A stretch of 64,000 nt of DNA from assembly GCA_021464245.1 (NCBI GenBank), contig JADCRB010000060.1, positions 983,797 to 1,047,796 on the forward strand, given 5' to 3'. This DNA is from Carallia brachiata (lineage: Eukaryota > Streptophyta > Magnoliopsida > Malpighiales > Rhizophoraceae). The notes beneath the pieces are model-generated. The model saw only the letters and a list, made by a program, of their open reading frames with translations. It did no database searches and was not told the DNA's origin. Positions 35,766-48,869 of the stretch are shown one piece after another (the first letter of the stretch is position 1; each line of letters begins with the position of its first letter). Both the position numbers and the translations under genes were made by a program.

Positions 35766-36120
35766 GAGTAACTCTTTGAGTAATTCTTACGTTTAATGAT
35801 GTTTAATAGTTAATTTTTTAAAAATTTAATCATTTAATGAGACATTTTACTATGCTTGGGCTTGTGTTTCAATAATAGTAAGCTACCCAATTTTTCAGTT
35901 AGCATGAAATCATAAATACAAATTGTTTTGATGTGAGACAAACATAAATAAAATAAAAAATTTATAATTATTAATTATACATTTAAAGTCGTTCAATCCA
36001 TAAATATAAATAATGGTAGAAACCATAAGCCTGCGTCGACAATTATGATAGTACTGCCTTACTTATACCTTTCTCTCGTCAAGACAATCCCAACAGTGCT
36101 GCTTATTGAATAATGCGATG

Positions 36121-36189
36121 TTATTATGTATGAATACAAATACAATATGATATAGATATAATAACATATTAATTTTAAAAGAAAATTTC

Positions 36190-36236
<47 letters not shown>

Positions 36237-36412
36237 TTCGATTATATATATAATCAAAATCGGCAGAAGATGTTGGAAGCGCAACGGTCGGGCCCTTGTC
36301 CAATACGTATCCATTATGTATGAGATATGTGTTCGTGTAAGAAAAGTATTTGTGTCAGATATGTTTTCGATAGTTTCCACCTCTCACTTTTCCATATCCG
36401 TGCTACGTAGAT
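36121..36412. mobile_element. Insertion i in duplicated unit 2
   Basis: It interrupts GCGATG/GTGACG of unit 2, where unit 1 reads straight through GCGACGGTTCC. It carries a pure AT microsatellite at 36,193-36,231 and a right part AGATGTTGGAAGCGCAACGG then GTGTTCGTGTAAG. GATG at both junctions may be the target duplication. The class is not determined. Confidence 0.55.
36193..36231. repeat. AT microsatellite
   Basis: About 20 uninterrupted AT units within insertion i; the longest perfect dinucleotide run in the window. Confidence 0.9.
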
Positions 36413-37043
36413 GTGACGATTCCGACCCCTATCATTTTCCTAATATTTTGTTCTTCACATTTTTCTACTTCGCTTTTTCACTTTGGTGTAAATTTTTGGT
36501 TAAAGTCGCCCATCGGAAAAAAAAATGAAAAAAAAAAGTAATTCCAGTGTGACAGGAACTGCAAAATCATAGATTCATCCTAATTACTCCAATTAGATCC
36601 ACTAAATAAAGGGGATAAGTCGTTTTTAAATCCTAAATCTTTAAAAATTTTATAATTGAATTTTAATTTTTTTTCGAGCTTTCTAATTAGTTCTAAAATT
36701 TTTAGTTTTATTCTATATGAGCCATTTTTTAAATAGTAATTGATCATATGTCTACATACGTGTTTTATTAAATTTTTTTTCTCTCACATAAAAAGGACAA
36801 AATCTTAAAATTTTCTAAATCTTAAATTTTTCTAATGATAATTTAGGGCTTTTACGTTTTTATACTGGAAAAAAAATAACGAAATATGTAAGTGAACTTA
36901 TTTATATATTTTTTTAGAGACCACAGAGGATAAACATTGAAAGAGGATAAAGTATAAATGATGATGGGTAGTGTACGGTCGTTTTCACCGAATCAACATT
37001 ATACGTTTATCAAGGCAAATCCAAAGTGTTGTAAAAAAAAAAA

Positions 37044-37350
37044 GAGCTTGGTTCTGTACCGAGAATCTGTTCTATATTGAAAAAGGTGATTAATTATTAA
37101 TTTTTGATATCTATCATAATAAAAAAAATAATAAAAAAATTAAAATATAATTTATTGTTTTATTTTTTATTACTTGTGTTATTATGACAGTTACAAAAAA
37201 TTGACATTTGTTTATTTTGTTCAAACACTATCATCATATTTTTTATTATTTTTTTATTATAATATTTATAAAAAATTAACAATTAATTATTTTTTTAAAT
37301 ATTTTAAGATAAAAATGGGAACATCCATCTTAGACTCTCAAACCTTTTCC
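37044..37350. mobile_element. Insertion ii in duplicated unit 2 (fold-back MITE)
   Basis: It interrupts the GTAAA...AAAGAAAATAA junction that is continuous in unit 1. The left side TTAATTATTAATTTTTGATA and the right side AAAAATTAACAATTAATTA are inverted, and the GGTTCTGTACCGAGAATCTG end loosely matches the inverted CTTAGACTCTCAAACC end. It is non-coding and very AT-rich. Confidence 0.6.
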
Positions 37351-37449
37351 AAAGAAAATAAAGCGAAAACAAGCAAAGCCTTTTATCTCATTCTGCCCTT
37401 TGAAAGTCCAAGTAGCTATATATCCAACTTGGTGGAGTACACTCTTTTG

Positions 37450-39445
37450 TCTGGGTAGGTGCCGCAAGTGGACTGGTGCTCTGCATTCTTCAATAAATGT
37501 TGGACTGCCATCTTCCATATGTGTCCAAATAAAAGCTGAACATTAACAATGTCTGTTATTCGTTTAATGGTCCACTTGCTGGCGGTGGCGATGCAACCGT
37601 TGGTGACCGGAACAGTGGCAAGTGGTCATGGTGGTGGGAATCTTCCAAAAAAACAAAAAAACCATTAGCCATGAAAAATTCCTACTTATATTTCTATTTT
37701 CATTTTGATCAGTACGTTTATTTTTTATTATTGTTTACACCATGCTAGGAGGAGATAAAGGAAAAATTAATCCTCAAAAAAATGAAAGAACTTGATTACA
37801 ATGGATCTTGAAAGTTTAAAATTAAAATGTAAAAACAAAAACATTTAGGGCTCAATTGTAAAAATTATAAAAGTTTAAAAATAATTTTTCCTTTATCCCA
37901 TGCTGGGAGTGCCCTTTAAGCCTTCTCACCTCTCATTATTCTTGCAGTCCGCTATTGAATTTGATTAGATCTCAAGTGTAAGTGATTAAAAATCTCACGT
38001 TAAAAAAGAGAGGAAGACGAAAGTAGTGTACTAGTAAAAATGACTCACAAACCCAATAGGTTAAGAGGTAATGTGAAGCCTATAAATTTGTTATTTGGAT
38101 CTTTCTTAGATTTATTTAATTTCAAAATTTTATAGTCCAACAAAACTCATTCAAAACTCATAGTTTAAAAGTTTGTCTATATAGTCATTAAAATTGTTGT
38201 TATTGAGTCGTAAAAGTAATCTCTTAAGTCATTTCAAAAATATATGTTATATATTTATAATAATAATTAATTTTTAAATAATTATTATTATTGAAGCTGA
38301 CATTTGTTATCATTTTAATTTCAAAACTCTTTAGCTGATGCACGGACAATGGCATTGATCGGAGAAGAAAATAACGCCGAAATTAAAAAAAAAAAAAAAA
38401 GAAAACGCTATTTGGACTGCCTAAGATTGCTCATACTAGTAAGGGCCTGGTCCAATCCAATGGACCAAAATACCATTTCTAATATAATTAGGGCTTCAAA
38501 ATTGGGACTATCGACCCGGGCCCAATGAAATCCTTCAAAGCAATTTAATAGGCCGAAAACTCTTGATAGGATCTTCAACGTTTCTCTCAACGGGAGACTA
38601 AACAAAGTGAAGAAAGACAATAAATGTGTCCAACACCCAGTAGTTATAATTTACATTCTTATTTTTAAAAAATTTTAATCTTAGCAAAAAGAAAAAAAAA
38701 AAAAAAAAGGTGCAGAATTTATGAAAATGAGAGTTGTCATATTTATGTAACTTAAAACTCAATAGATTTCTTAATATATATATATAATATATAATATAAA
38801 GACAACAAATGTTAGTCGTTTGTTTTAAAATTAAACCATGACCCAAAAACATAACTTGCTTTTGCAACTCTTGGATAGGATGATAACTAAAAAATTTTCA
38901 ATTAACGAGACATAAGTCTATGCTACAAAACTTTTCCAAACTTGTAAGCTTGGAGAACATGAGAAGACTGAGATTAAGAGAAAGATTTTAGGGTCTAAAT
39001 TGGGTAGTTCTTGGAGAGAAAGCATGACTTGAGATTAAGAAAAGCTCCAGTGGGAACTCTTTGTAAACGTCTTCACTTATTCCTCGAGCATTTTCTCATA
39101 TATATATATATATATAAATATAAAAGAAATAGATTGAAAACCAACGAATCAGGTAGAAACATATTGCATTACAGATTCTTTTCACAACCATAAGATCAAT
39201 TTTGATGAAACAAGCACCACAGTACAAAAAACCCATCTGTCTTCCCATGTGCTCCTTATCCACCCAACCAGCCACTACTTGTTTACAAACATTCATTGCA
39301 TTCATGTGTATATGTACTTCCACATAGTCTCCACTGGCCACCATGTACATTCCCACCAATAAATGTTCATATCAGATGCAGAATGGAAGATTCCCACTTA
39401 TGTTAATTGGAAAAAAAAAAAAAACAAATGACATTTCAAAACCTT
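37450..39445. other. Intergenic region downstream of the DUF547 gene
   Basis: No gene supported. There is an AT microsatellite at 39,098-39,116 and poly-A runs at 38,385 and 38,690. The last part (about 39,150-39,445) is higher-complexity and may be the 3' UTR of the minus-strand DUF547 gene. Confidence 0.45.
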
Positions 39446-42400
39446 TCACCTTTGTAAAAGCAACCTGAAACTGAAATTGTATGGCATGACTTCAACCAGC
39501 TCTGTCAGAGGGTCTTCTCTTCTCTTTCCTTCAAGGCATTTTACTGCTTCAGTTCTGAGTTTGTTAGGAAACTGCAGGCAGACCCAATCGAGCAATGACT
39601 GCATGTCCTTGGCAAAGTCTAGTAGATACCAATCTAGCAGCTTGGGGATTATTAACTTTTTGTCCTTGAAATCCCAATTGCTGCCTGTAAATAGTCTCTC
39701 TTTGCTGCTTCTAGCTCCTCTTCCACTTGAAAGGCTGTATACACCCTTATCTGCATTTTTCGAGCTGTCAAAATCAGTCCGCCTACAGAGTATAAGCTTT
39801 CACTAGCATGAGAAAATGTTATCCGAAATTGTTGTTTTCATTGTGCAAAGGAAAAAAAACTTGGCGCTGTTAACAATTTAACACAAAGGGCCATTTTGGA
39901 GTAGTAATGTAACTGAGCGACATGGCCATGTAATCAAGCAGGCCCATCATCCACGAAAACTTACAGCAGGCGATGACCAGCTTCCGCATGAGAGCAAATG
40001 TAACCAAAGGTTCAGACCATTCTAATCCGAAAATGTTGCGTGCTTTCATCTCATCACTTTTTGCAGACTTTGGACAGCTCTACAGTATTGAACAATATGA
40101 TCCAGTAAGCAATTTGGTCTTATTTTTTGCAATAAGAATGGAAGATTCCACAAGAATTTCAATCCATTTGATAAATACACAAAAGCCAAAAGGTAATTGC
40201 TTCTCTGAGACTAAAGCAACTCACAAATTTCAAGTGATAAGGAAGCCTCAATATGAAATGCTCGATTGTAATTGCATTCAGCAATTTTCCTCCCACTGAT
40301 ATTGTTGCCTGAAGGAAGCATAATTGGGACTAAGTCATTCCATATCACGGTATCTAGATGTTTATATTGCTAGCACCTTCGAACGAGAGGACATTGTGTT
40401 TGTTATAATGGAAAGGGAAACATTGCTAATTCTCAATGACTACATGATCAAAATCCATACATCTCCTTCGCAAATGGATACGACCTTCAGATAGTCCTTG
40501 GAAATGAAAGGTAGAAGTTGTTCTGAATTCTGAAATTGTTCACCTTACAAGACCATCAACGGTTGGTGGTCTATCCATTTTGATGACATAATATATAGGA
40601 ACCAGAAATAAAAATAGATTTGTTAGATAAAAAATTCTGCAAGTATTTTACCTTTTGCATCAGTGACACAACAGTTTCAGGAGTCTCAGGCATCCCCTGC
40701 TCCAAAATGGCCTGAAAGGTGAACAATTCAGATTTGTCAATGTTGCAGCATTTTTGAGATAGATAGTCAAGAGGCAGAAAAATGTTTAAAGATATGTAAG
40801 ACCCAAAATTATCAAATGCAAAATTTACATCAATATAAAAATATGTGACCTAATATCTTGATAATTTGGAGCTTGTTCAGGATTGAGTGAAACCTCACAT
40901 TCATTACGCATGAGTTATAAGTGTTTATCCAGAAAGCAAGCTTCTGCTGATGGGTAAGAGCTTCCAAGTTTACAGAGGCAAGCTTTTCTAGTAGAGACCT
41001 GAACACAATTGTTGACATAGGGTGAGTACAAATAGCAGCATTTTTCAACTTGAATAAGGGGCAGACAAGGTACTCACTTTAGTCTATGGAACAGAAACAC
41101 GACATTTCTTGGACAGTTTAGATCAATGGAACCACCTTCAATTGCGCAAAGATGTTTATATGGGCCAATATCTTGATTTTGATGCTCGGAAGAGATACCA
41201 TAAGGATCCCAAACCTCACTTTCTCCTTTCCTCTCATGGAAACATTAGCGAAATGTGAATAGGAAGCCCCTGAAACCGTTGGTTTGTCCTTCAATCTGCT
41301 CATTCTTAAAAATATGCTGGACAAGCACTTCACAGTTTCCTCAGATACTTTATTGGGTGTCATTTTAGTTTCTGATATTCCTTCATCTGAGAAAGCAGAA
41401 GAGCTTTCTTGTGCTCTCTCCCGCTCTCTTAGTTGCACTCTAGCTGAACAATAAGAGGACACAGTTACAAAAACTTAAATAGTGAGGACTAGTTCTCAAT
41501 ATATACTGCAGGTAAATCATCTACCTGTAACCTTAATATATCCGAGGATCGGTCGTTAGACTCATTCTTGTTTGACACTCCCTTGGCTGGAGTGATAGTC
41601 TTTTTAGGAATTTTCTTCTCTGGGGATTGATTATTCTTGACAGAATCAATACATGAGCGATTCTCCTTTCCTCGTCCTTCATCAATAAAAGATGAAGAGA
41701 AATTGGGTTTACCAGAAGCTTGTTTTCCATTTGTTAGCTTACTATAACAATTTCCCGATCGATCAAAAATAGAGTCTGAAGATAATAGCTTCCTACTCGA
41801 CATGCTTCTACCCAGAAAAGGTTGAGTACTCCTGGCAGCAAATGTTGCTAAATTGACCTCACTCTGCGAGACTGACTTTGATCGCGAGTGTTTTGGTCTT
41901 GTAGTTGACAATTGATCAATTAAATCATTAGAGTTCTCCACATTCTTGATGGAGGAGGTGTATACAGCTTCCTGATAAAGTCCTTGTCTAAAATTCACAA
42001 CCTGCTCTTCGAGCCGAACAACCTCCTCTTCAAGCACAGCAACTTCAGCAAGCAGCTCCAACATCTAAAACAGGCAAAATAATGGCCCACATTACCATCC
42101 ATACACTCTATGCCATTGATCAACTTCAATACCAATGAAAATACATTTTCCCATAATAATGAGAGAGGGAGGGAGAAGCTCACGTATGGAGGGAGATAAG
42201 GTGGTAAGCGAGGGAGAGCGCCCAGAGGCCTCGTAAAGGCCCTCTCCAATGCTCTATGAATATTCTCTTCATGTCTAAGTTTCTTCTTAAGCTTATCAAC
42301 CTGCAGGATTATGAAAGCACAGCCATCAAATTACACATCCTGCCTATACAATTGCAACAAGCAAAGTGCAAATAGAAGTATACATCTTCTAGTAAGGCCA

Positions 42401-42992
42401 ATTTCCTTTCCCTGTTATGTCGTCGCTGATTGATTGCAGATTTCTTTGCACCAACAACTCGGCTTCCTCCATCTTCCATCTTCTCATCCTTTTGGATTTC
42501 CATTATCAGATTGCAATATATGAATTACATAAAAGCCAGGAAATTTTCAACCCCAGTAAAGATAAGAAAAGAAAAAGGAAAGAACAGAAGCTATTCTTTT
42601 CTTGAGAAGTGTGAAAGAACCCAATGCTGATATTGGATCTAAAGTGCATATGTAACTTTTTTCTGTTTTAGATAGAACATGTTTAAAAATAAAAAAAAAA
42701 AAAAAAAAACTCAAGTTTCTTATCACCTTGCCTGAATCCCACTATTCAAAATAGCAGATACTAAACAAAACATTGCCAAATTAAGACCATCTCTGCGCTT
42801 GAAGTAAACTTGAGAACTCCACATATCACATTTGCCATTTCCATATAGAACAACAATTTTATCAAATATTAATTCTTGAATATAACAGAAAATGTCGAGA
42901 ATTTCAATAAAAAAGAAAAATAAAGAAGATGCCTTTTCATGGTTTAAAGGGGCTTTCGTTGCCTGAAGAGCAGTGCGGACTCTAGTGTTCAT
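39446..42992 (-). CDS. MIP1-type leucine-zipper / DUF547 protein, 10 exons, several frameshifts
   Basis: Exons (minus): 42992-42933, 42488-42384, 42300-42184, 42064-41525, 41443-41078, 40998-40899, 40711-40652, 40308-40225, 40079-39965, 39750-39446. About 618 residues are expected. The start [20 protein letters not shown] is the plant family's usual N-terminus. Next come [20 protein letters not shown] and [19 protein letters not shown], then the coiled-coil [20 protein letters not shown] (MIP1 leucine zipper), a Ser-rich linker, and the DUF547 domain ([95 protein letters not shown]). Intron 1 appears to use a GC donor (AAG|GCATCT). Frame breaks at about 41,433, 41,236-41,243, 39,988-39,994 (two bases) and 39,661-39,665 all look like deletions, and exon phases close when they are allowed for. 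Molecular function is unknown; the family is linked to scaffold-like interactions. Confidence 0.85.
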
Positions 42993-42999
42993 TTTTCTC

Positions 43000-43560
43000 C
43001 CACTTGAAAACAGAACGACTGTTGCAATAAAACCAATCAGAACCTGGTTGGGAAAAAAAAAAAGTGAATAAGAGAGGGAGAAACGGTTAAGATCAAGCAT
43101 TTATTACTATACTAAAAGTTAGTCACGCTATAATTTTATTTTCTCGTAACTTTTGGAATTACATTTAAGATCTAGCATTGAGAATCGGCACCCGTTACCT
43201 TCCTGATGAACAGTCAAAAGAAATACTCACTAGCCAACAAAGCTACATGGGTTTTTTTCATAGAGAGCGGGAAACTTGAAAGAAGAAGAAGAGGATGCTA
43301 GAAATAGAAATGGCTGGCTTTGGATGCCTTCATTTGGTAATTGCCATTTCATTTTTTTTTCATGGAAAATATAAATAAAAAAAAAAAGAAAAAGAAAACA
43401 AAGAGTTCTCGAACAGAGTGAAGGGAAAGCAACAAAAGGCCAAACTATACACAGCAAAGCAAAGATAGATTTGAGAAGAAGGAGATTAGAAAAGGACGAA
43501 AGGATTTAGCTTGGAGCTCCAAAAGCGCCATCCAAGAAAAGGGCAACAGTCATTAATTAA
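43000..43560 (-). promoter_or_regulatory. Upstream region / 5' leader of the DUF547 gene
   Basis: Non-repetitive sequence between the start codon and the fold-back at 43.8 kb. It holds no open frame of known kind and is probably the 5' UTR and promoter. No convincing TATA box was chosen. Confidence 0.3.
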
Positions 43561-43827
43561 ACCAATCAAACAAGAAGCCAAAAATCAGTAGACGACACCA
43601 ACTTACATTACATTATCATATAAGTGATGGATAAGACAAGAACAGACTAGAAAGCCGAAGCCGCTTATATGGTTATTATATCTATAGTGCATGTAAAACT
43701 CCAATTTAAAATTTTTAATTTTAAAGGTGAATCCATTACAAGTTGAAGTAGAAGTCATCAATTATGTACAGTCAACGTAGTGCTATATTATTATATGATA
43801 ATAATTATATAGTTTATTACAGAGATA

Positions 43828-44320
43828 TGTATATTTTTAATCCTAAATTTTTAAGTTTTTTTACATTTGAATTATAAATTTTTATTTACATTTTATTTGA
43901 ATTCTAAATGTTTTGATTTCTTACTACATCAGTCCTTTAATTTACAAAAAGTAGTCAATCTATTAATAAATGAATTTAATTTAATAAAAATTATTTTTAA
44001 AAAATTAAATATATGAATTAAATATTTTTTTTTATTAACAAAATATGCGCACTAAATATTTTTTTAATCAAGAAATATATGAATTAAATATGTAACATAC
44101 ATATTTTTGATAAAAAAATATTCAATTCATATATTTAATTATTTTTTAAATAATTTTTTGTAAAGTTAAAATTATTTTTTCATAAATTGATCACTTTTGA
44201 TCAATAGAGGGACTGATTTGATAAAAAATTAAAAAGTTTAAAATTCAAATAAAATTTCAAAAAAATTTAAAATTCAAACATAAACAAAATTTAAAAATTT
44301 AAGATAAAAAATATACATAT
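43828..44320. repeat. Long fold-back element
   Basis: Arms of about 120 bp: TTTAATCCTAAATTTTTAAG and ACTACATCAGTCC on the left are matched by the inverted GGGACTGATTTGATAAAAAA and TTAAAAATTTAAGATAAAA on the right. A second inner inverted pair (GAATTAAATATTTTTTTTTA / AAAAAAATATTCAATTCATA) makes the loop palindromic too. It belongs to the same general family as 19.3 kb. Confidence 0.7.
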
Positions 44321-44341
44321 ACTTCTCCATGCAGTCCAAGT

Positions 44342-44344
<3 letters not shown>

Positions 44345-44372
<28 letters not shown>
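44345..44372. repeat. GA microsatellite
   Basis: About 14 GA units just outside the fold-back element. It is followed by a C-rich piece with CATCATCATCACCATC (44,465-44,480) and no recognisable gene. Confidence 0.9.
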
Positions 44373-44376
<4 letters not shown>

Positions 44377-44399
44377 AGGGTGGCCTGGCAATGGCAATT

Positions 44400-47300
44400 G
44401 GCAAGAAAAAGTGAGCTGCGATTGTCTCTTAGCCATGTGTGTGTGAGACAACCAGCTCCCCTTCATCATCATCACCATCTAGCGTGCCCACATGACTGCC
44501 CCATCAGGCCACCATCCCATTTCACCTTTCTCTCTCTCTCATATGCTTTGCCACGTCGATAATGCAATTTTTTTATTGAGATTAGAACAAAGAGAAAAGT
44601 GAATTAGCTATTTAAAACAACTGAGTTATTCATATTTTGTCAACAAAAAAGTCATGAGATCGATTATTACTTTTTCTAAATCCTTGTAATATAGATTTTG
44701 ACTGTCTTTTAAAACTAAAAAAGAAAAAAAAAAAAAAGGAAAGAAAAGCAATTTCCAAGGACAAAATTATGGCAAATAACATATATTTGGGTCCTGTATA
44801 TTGGGAGTTAATTGGACTGTAATGCAACTAAAAATCTGTTTGTCTAATATGCTTTTCTTTTTCTTTTTTCCCAAAATGTTGCTTTACGTGTAAATTTAAG
44901 GTGATTACTTTTGGTAGATTATTCCTCTTTTAAAGTTGATAACAGTGTTAGATGATGACTCTATTATTGTTTGATGCCAACTGTTTTTATTCTCTTGTTA
45001 CTTAAAAAAAAAAAAAGAAATTTATCCAATCGACGAAGGAATGAAGCTCTTGTTGCAGCTCTTGTTGCTCAAGTTTTTTACTCTGTTACCTGTGAATAAC
45101 AAGTTAAATCAACGTAATTTAGGTTGGATCACTTTTTTTCTTAGTACTTCGGAATCACTAGGCTTTAACATTTTTTTATTAATTAATTCTAATTGAAACT
45201 TAAACTCGATTTTTTTAATTTTAGAGACGACTCGAATACTAATTGAGACGCAACTCATTGGTATTAGGTTTAACAACTTTGCTAAAGCCAACTATACATT
45301 GATCGATTAATTAGTTTACCACGACTAAATCATTTGCAAAGACTTTATCCTCAATATGCTTGTTGCCTATCTCGGACGCCAAATTAATCAAGGAATTAAT
45401 TTTTTGAAGAGCCGGCAGCAATAATAACAAGCTAATTAATGAGGGAATTGATAATAGGTTACGATTTTGTGAATCTCAATGATAGATTTACTTGTATCCG
45501 TTGTGATATGTCTTGATTTTTACTCGAATGGCCCCATATTTTGTGCCACTTTATGAGCTGACATCAAGATCCTTTATCTGCTTCTCTATTTAAGTCTTTA
45601 TACCGAGAAATTATAAGAGCAAAAATTTTGTAGAATTTTAAGTATAGGACTTGTTAACTTGACTCATATTTTAGGTGAATTAAATTAGATTTCTCCTTTG
45701 TTTTGTTCATTCATTTTTGGAGATTGAAGAGTAAAGAATGTATAGGGTGCACTTCCAATCAAAATTGTCGCGATTAAATTGAATAGTATTATTTTGGTGA
45801 ACTGGATTCACCTTAGCCATTCTTATATCAAATTAAAGGAACAGGAAGATTTTCTTTTGATTGAAGAAATTTAAGACGTTTCAAAACTCTAGATTTTCAA
45901 AATGAGTAAAGTATGGCATAAATATAATATTTTGTTGTTGCTCCATGACCTTATAAATAGATGCAAATATAATATGTAAGTCAACGAAATATACGTAAAC
46001 ATATATATATATATATATGCATTTGAATCCTGTATGATTTACTCATACCTTCGCTGTTTATTATGGCAGAAAAAATATTGAAAAAGTAGGTGGATGGGGA
46101 GGACTGCCGATAGGCAAGTGGGTCTCGCACTCGAAAAGCTATTTTTCCTTTTTTTTTTTTATTTTTGTTGAAAAGTGTAACATGTGTAATAAATAGTGTA
46201 GAATGTACAACAACGCCAATATTATGCAATCACCACTTGTTGCATATTATATGATAGTTGCTAATTTTGTTGTACATCACTTTTTTTTCTTAAAAAATTT
46301 TCTCGTGAGACCTGTAAATCTCGTCCTTGCCCTGTCTATTCTACCCAGCCACGTTGTCAAACTCAGCACTTATCTAAGAATCAAGAAACAAGATTAGCGC
46401 ATGCATAACTTTTTTTTTTAATGACAAAAGAAAAATTTATCGTAAATATAGTTATCAGATTGTGAGTTAAAGCCAGAGTTATCACTGTTCTTCATGCTTC
46501 ATTCAACTATTTCATAGAAATAACTTATTACTCGAGTACTAAAGACCGAGCAGAGCTCTACTATTGGAGATCCGACATATCGAGTTTGAAACTCAATGTC
46601 AACCATAAACTTTTGCCAACCATTGGACCACCCAACAAATGCTACGGACTCGGGTACAGAGACTCAAACCCAAATTACTACACTAACTGATCACTAAATT
46701 ATTATTTGAATAGTAGATGTATGCATAAATTTCAAATGCCAGTTTTGGGGATTTTTTATTAGCCAAAGCACGGTGACGTGAGCACTAAATTTGTTTTGTA
46801 TATGTACATGTAAATGTTGTTCGAAGTGGACAATATGCCAAAGTAGTAAATTGGTCATTGCATAACCTTTTTGTCTGCCTAAAGGTAAACTGGTTTCATG
46901 TACTATTTACATTAATTATTTTCTTAATCAAAGCTTAACTGTTAATTAATTAGCAGAGATGTCCTTATCGACATTCGTAAATTGCAGCTTGTGAGTCTGC
47001 AAGTTGGCAAAAATACCACTCAATTGCGAAGAGTAAAAGTTCGATGACAGAATTTTTTTTCTAAATAATAATGACAGAAGTCAATCATTGAATGGAGCAG
47101 GTTTTTAACTCTGCTTTCTTGAGAGAGCACTAACTTGATTTTTATGAATTTCTTGTTACAGAAATTTTTTCAATTACAAAATATTCGCCTAAAATAGCTC
47201 GCCTTTTTTTTATGGGAAAGTTCATTGATATTGTGTATGGTTACTGGCAAAAAAAATCTTATTCATCAAAATTTATACATTGTGTCGTATTTGAATTTGT

Positions 47301-48430
47301 TAACTTGGTCTAAATTAAAATCTGAGATCCAAACATAATTTTCAGTTGACATCTTCAATGTTGCATCACAACATAGAAATTAAGTCTATTTACAGTTATT
47401 TTCAAATGTTCATTTATTTCTTAACCTACTACAACTATTTTTTTCCTGTTTTTAAACCTTTAATCATAATAAAAAAAATTCTGAGGCATAATAGTCTTTG
47501 AAAGAACCTTTTTTGCATTATAAAGTTCCAATGAAGTATGAGTTATGCAGAAAAATAAAAAATAAATAAAAAAAGGAAGTGTCGACTACTTCGATGAGGA
47601 CACCGATCGCATCGAGCCTTTAGGACAAGACTTTAACTTATTGATAACGACTTAAGGAAATGTTTGAATTAATTTTTAAAATGATATATTTATATTTTAT
47701 TTTTAAAAAGTAAAAAATGAGTATTTAATTTATTTTTTTAAATTGATGTTTGATTTTTCTTATTTTCTTATATGATATCTTAAAAACAGTTGGTTAAAAA
47801 GCATGTCAAAGTTACTTTTTTCTATTTTTTGATCTGTTTTTCAGTTTTTAATATTAATAATAAGTTATATAAATAAAAACCCTCAATTAATATTTATATA
47901 AATTTATAATTTTTTACTTATCGCTTGAATATAATTTATTAATAATTATTAAACTTCATCAATATTTATATAAACATAATACTTTTATTTTTTAATAATT
48001 CATAAATATTTTTTAACTTCAAATTTTCATTAATATTGATATTTAAAAAAATATTTCAAACATTATATTTTTTATTATATAGTAAACATTAATATTTTTT
48101 TGAAAATATAAAAATTAAGTAAGAAAATTCTTAATATTATTTATAAAATATTTATTCTAAAAATAAAAATTATAAAATATAAAGATAATTTTGTTAATAA
48201 AATTTATTAATATAATTAAATATTTAAATTAGTCATTTAGTTATTTAACAGTAACAATAAGTATAAAATTAACAAAATACTTCATTATTTTTTTTAGTAA
48301 TCAGTAACAGACAACATCAATTAGTAATCAGTAATCAGCAATCAATAGCAGTAATAACTAGTAGTAATAATAATTAAACAGGTAAGTTAAATAGGCCCTA
48401 AATAAGGACTAACATCCGAACTTGCTGTCT
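44400..48430. other. AT-rich intergenic region
   Basis: No supportable gene. There is an AT microsatellite at about 46,003-46,018. Very AT-rich sequence at 47,640-48,400 starts TTAAGGAAATGTTTGAATTA and ends CAGGTAAGTTAAATAGGCCC; repeated AGTAATCAGTAATCAGCAAT words lie at 48,295-48,345, which resembles a decayed hAT-like or MITE edge. Confidence 0.4.
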
Positions 48431-48436
48431 AGCTCG

Positions 48437-48860
48437 CTAGCATTTTAGATTTTGTTTGAGAAAGGGAAAAGGCGAGAAAGGGAGGAAAAAATATGAGAAA
48501 AAAATTAATAGTTGCTTTTGAAAATATTATTGAGAGAGAAAAAAATGGAGAAGAGGAACACTAATTTTTTTCGTTGACTCACCAAGTCAATTCTTCTCAA
48601 AATTTAGAGGAATCTTGTAAAGGACTCTATTGTCTTTATTATAAAGTTTTTGATTATGAACTATAAAATTGGCATTCTTATCATACATATATTTTATTCC
48701 TTCAGTTTTCAACCTTTATAAGCGAAAAAATTTATTTTCTTTCTTCTTATTATTTTTTTCCTAAATAAAAAGTGAACAATTTTTCTCACTTCTAATTTTT
48801 CTCTCTTTTTTCTTCCCTCACATTTCTCTCTCCAATTTTCTCATCCAAACACAATATTAG
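48437..48860. repeat. MITE-like element, GTTTG(G) family
   Basis: The left end CTAGCATTTTAGATTTTGTTTGAGAAAG and the inverted right end CTTTCTC...TTTTCTCATCCAAAC, ACAATATTAG match as terminal inverted repeats (purine-rich left arm, pyrimidine-rich right arm). The element is about 424 bp and non-coding. Similar edges occur near 15.42 and 30.67 kb. Confidence 0.55.
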
Positions 48861-48869
48861 TATCTAACA

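Larger units (their letters stand above)
35861..37445. repeat. Tandem duplication, unit 2 (with two insertions)
   Basis: The same ordered blocks as unit 1 in the same orientation, but about 600 bp longer because of two insertions (36,121-36,412 and 37,044-37,350). Flanking similarity resumes exactly after each. Divergence between the units is moderate (many substitutions and small indels), so the duplication is not recent. Confidence 0.8.

Noticed and set aside
42723..43100. A 125-codon minus-strand frame as the DUF547 N-terminus
   Set aside because: Only the MNTRVRTAL... part matches the family; the rest reads through the putative donor into the intron.
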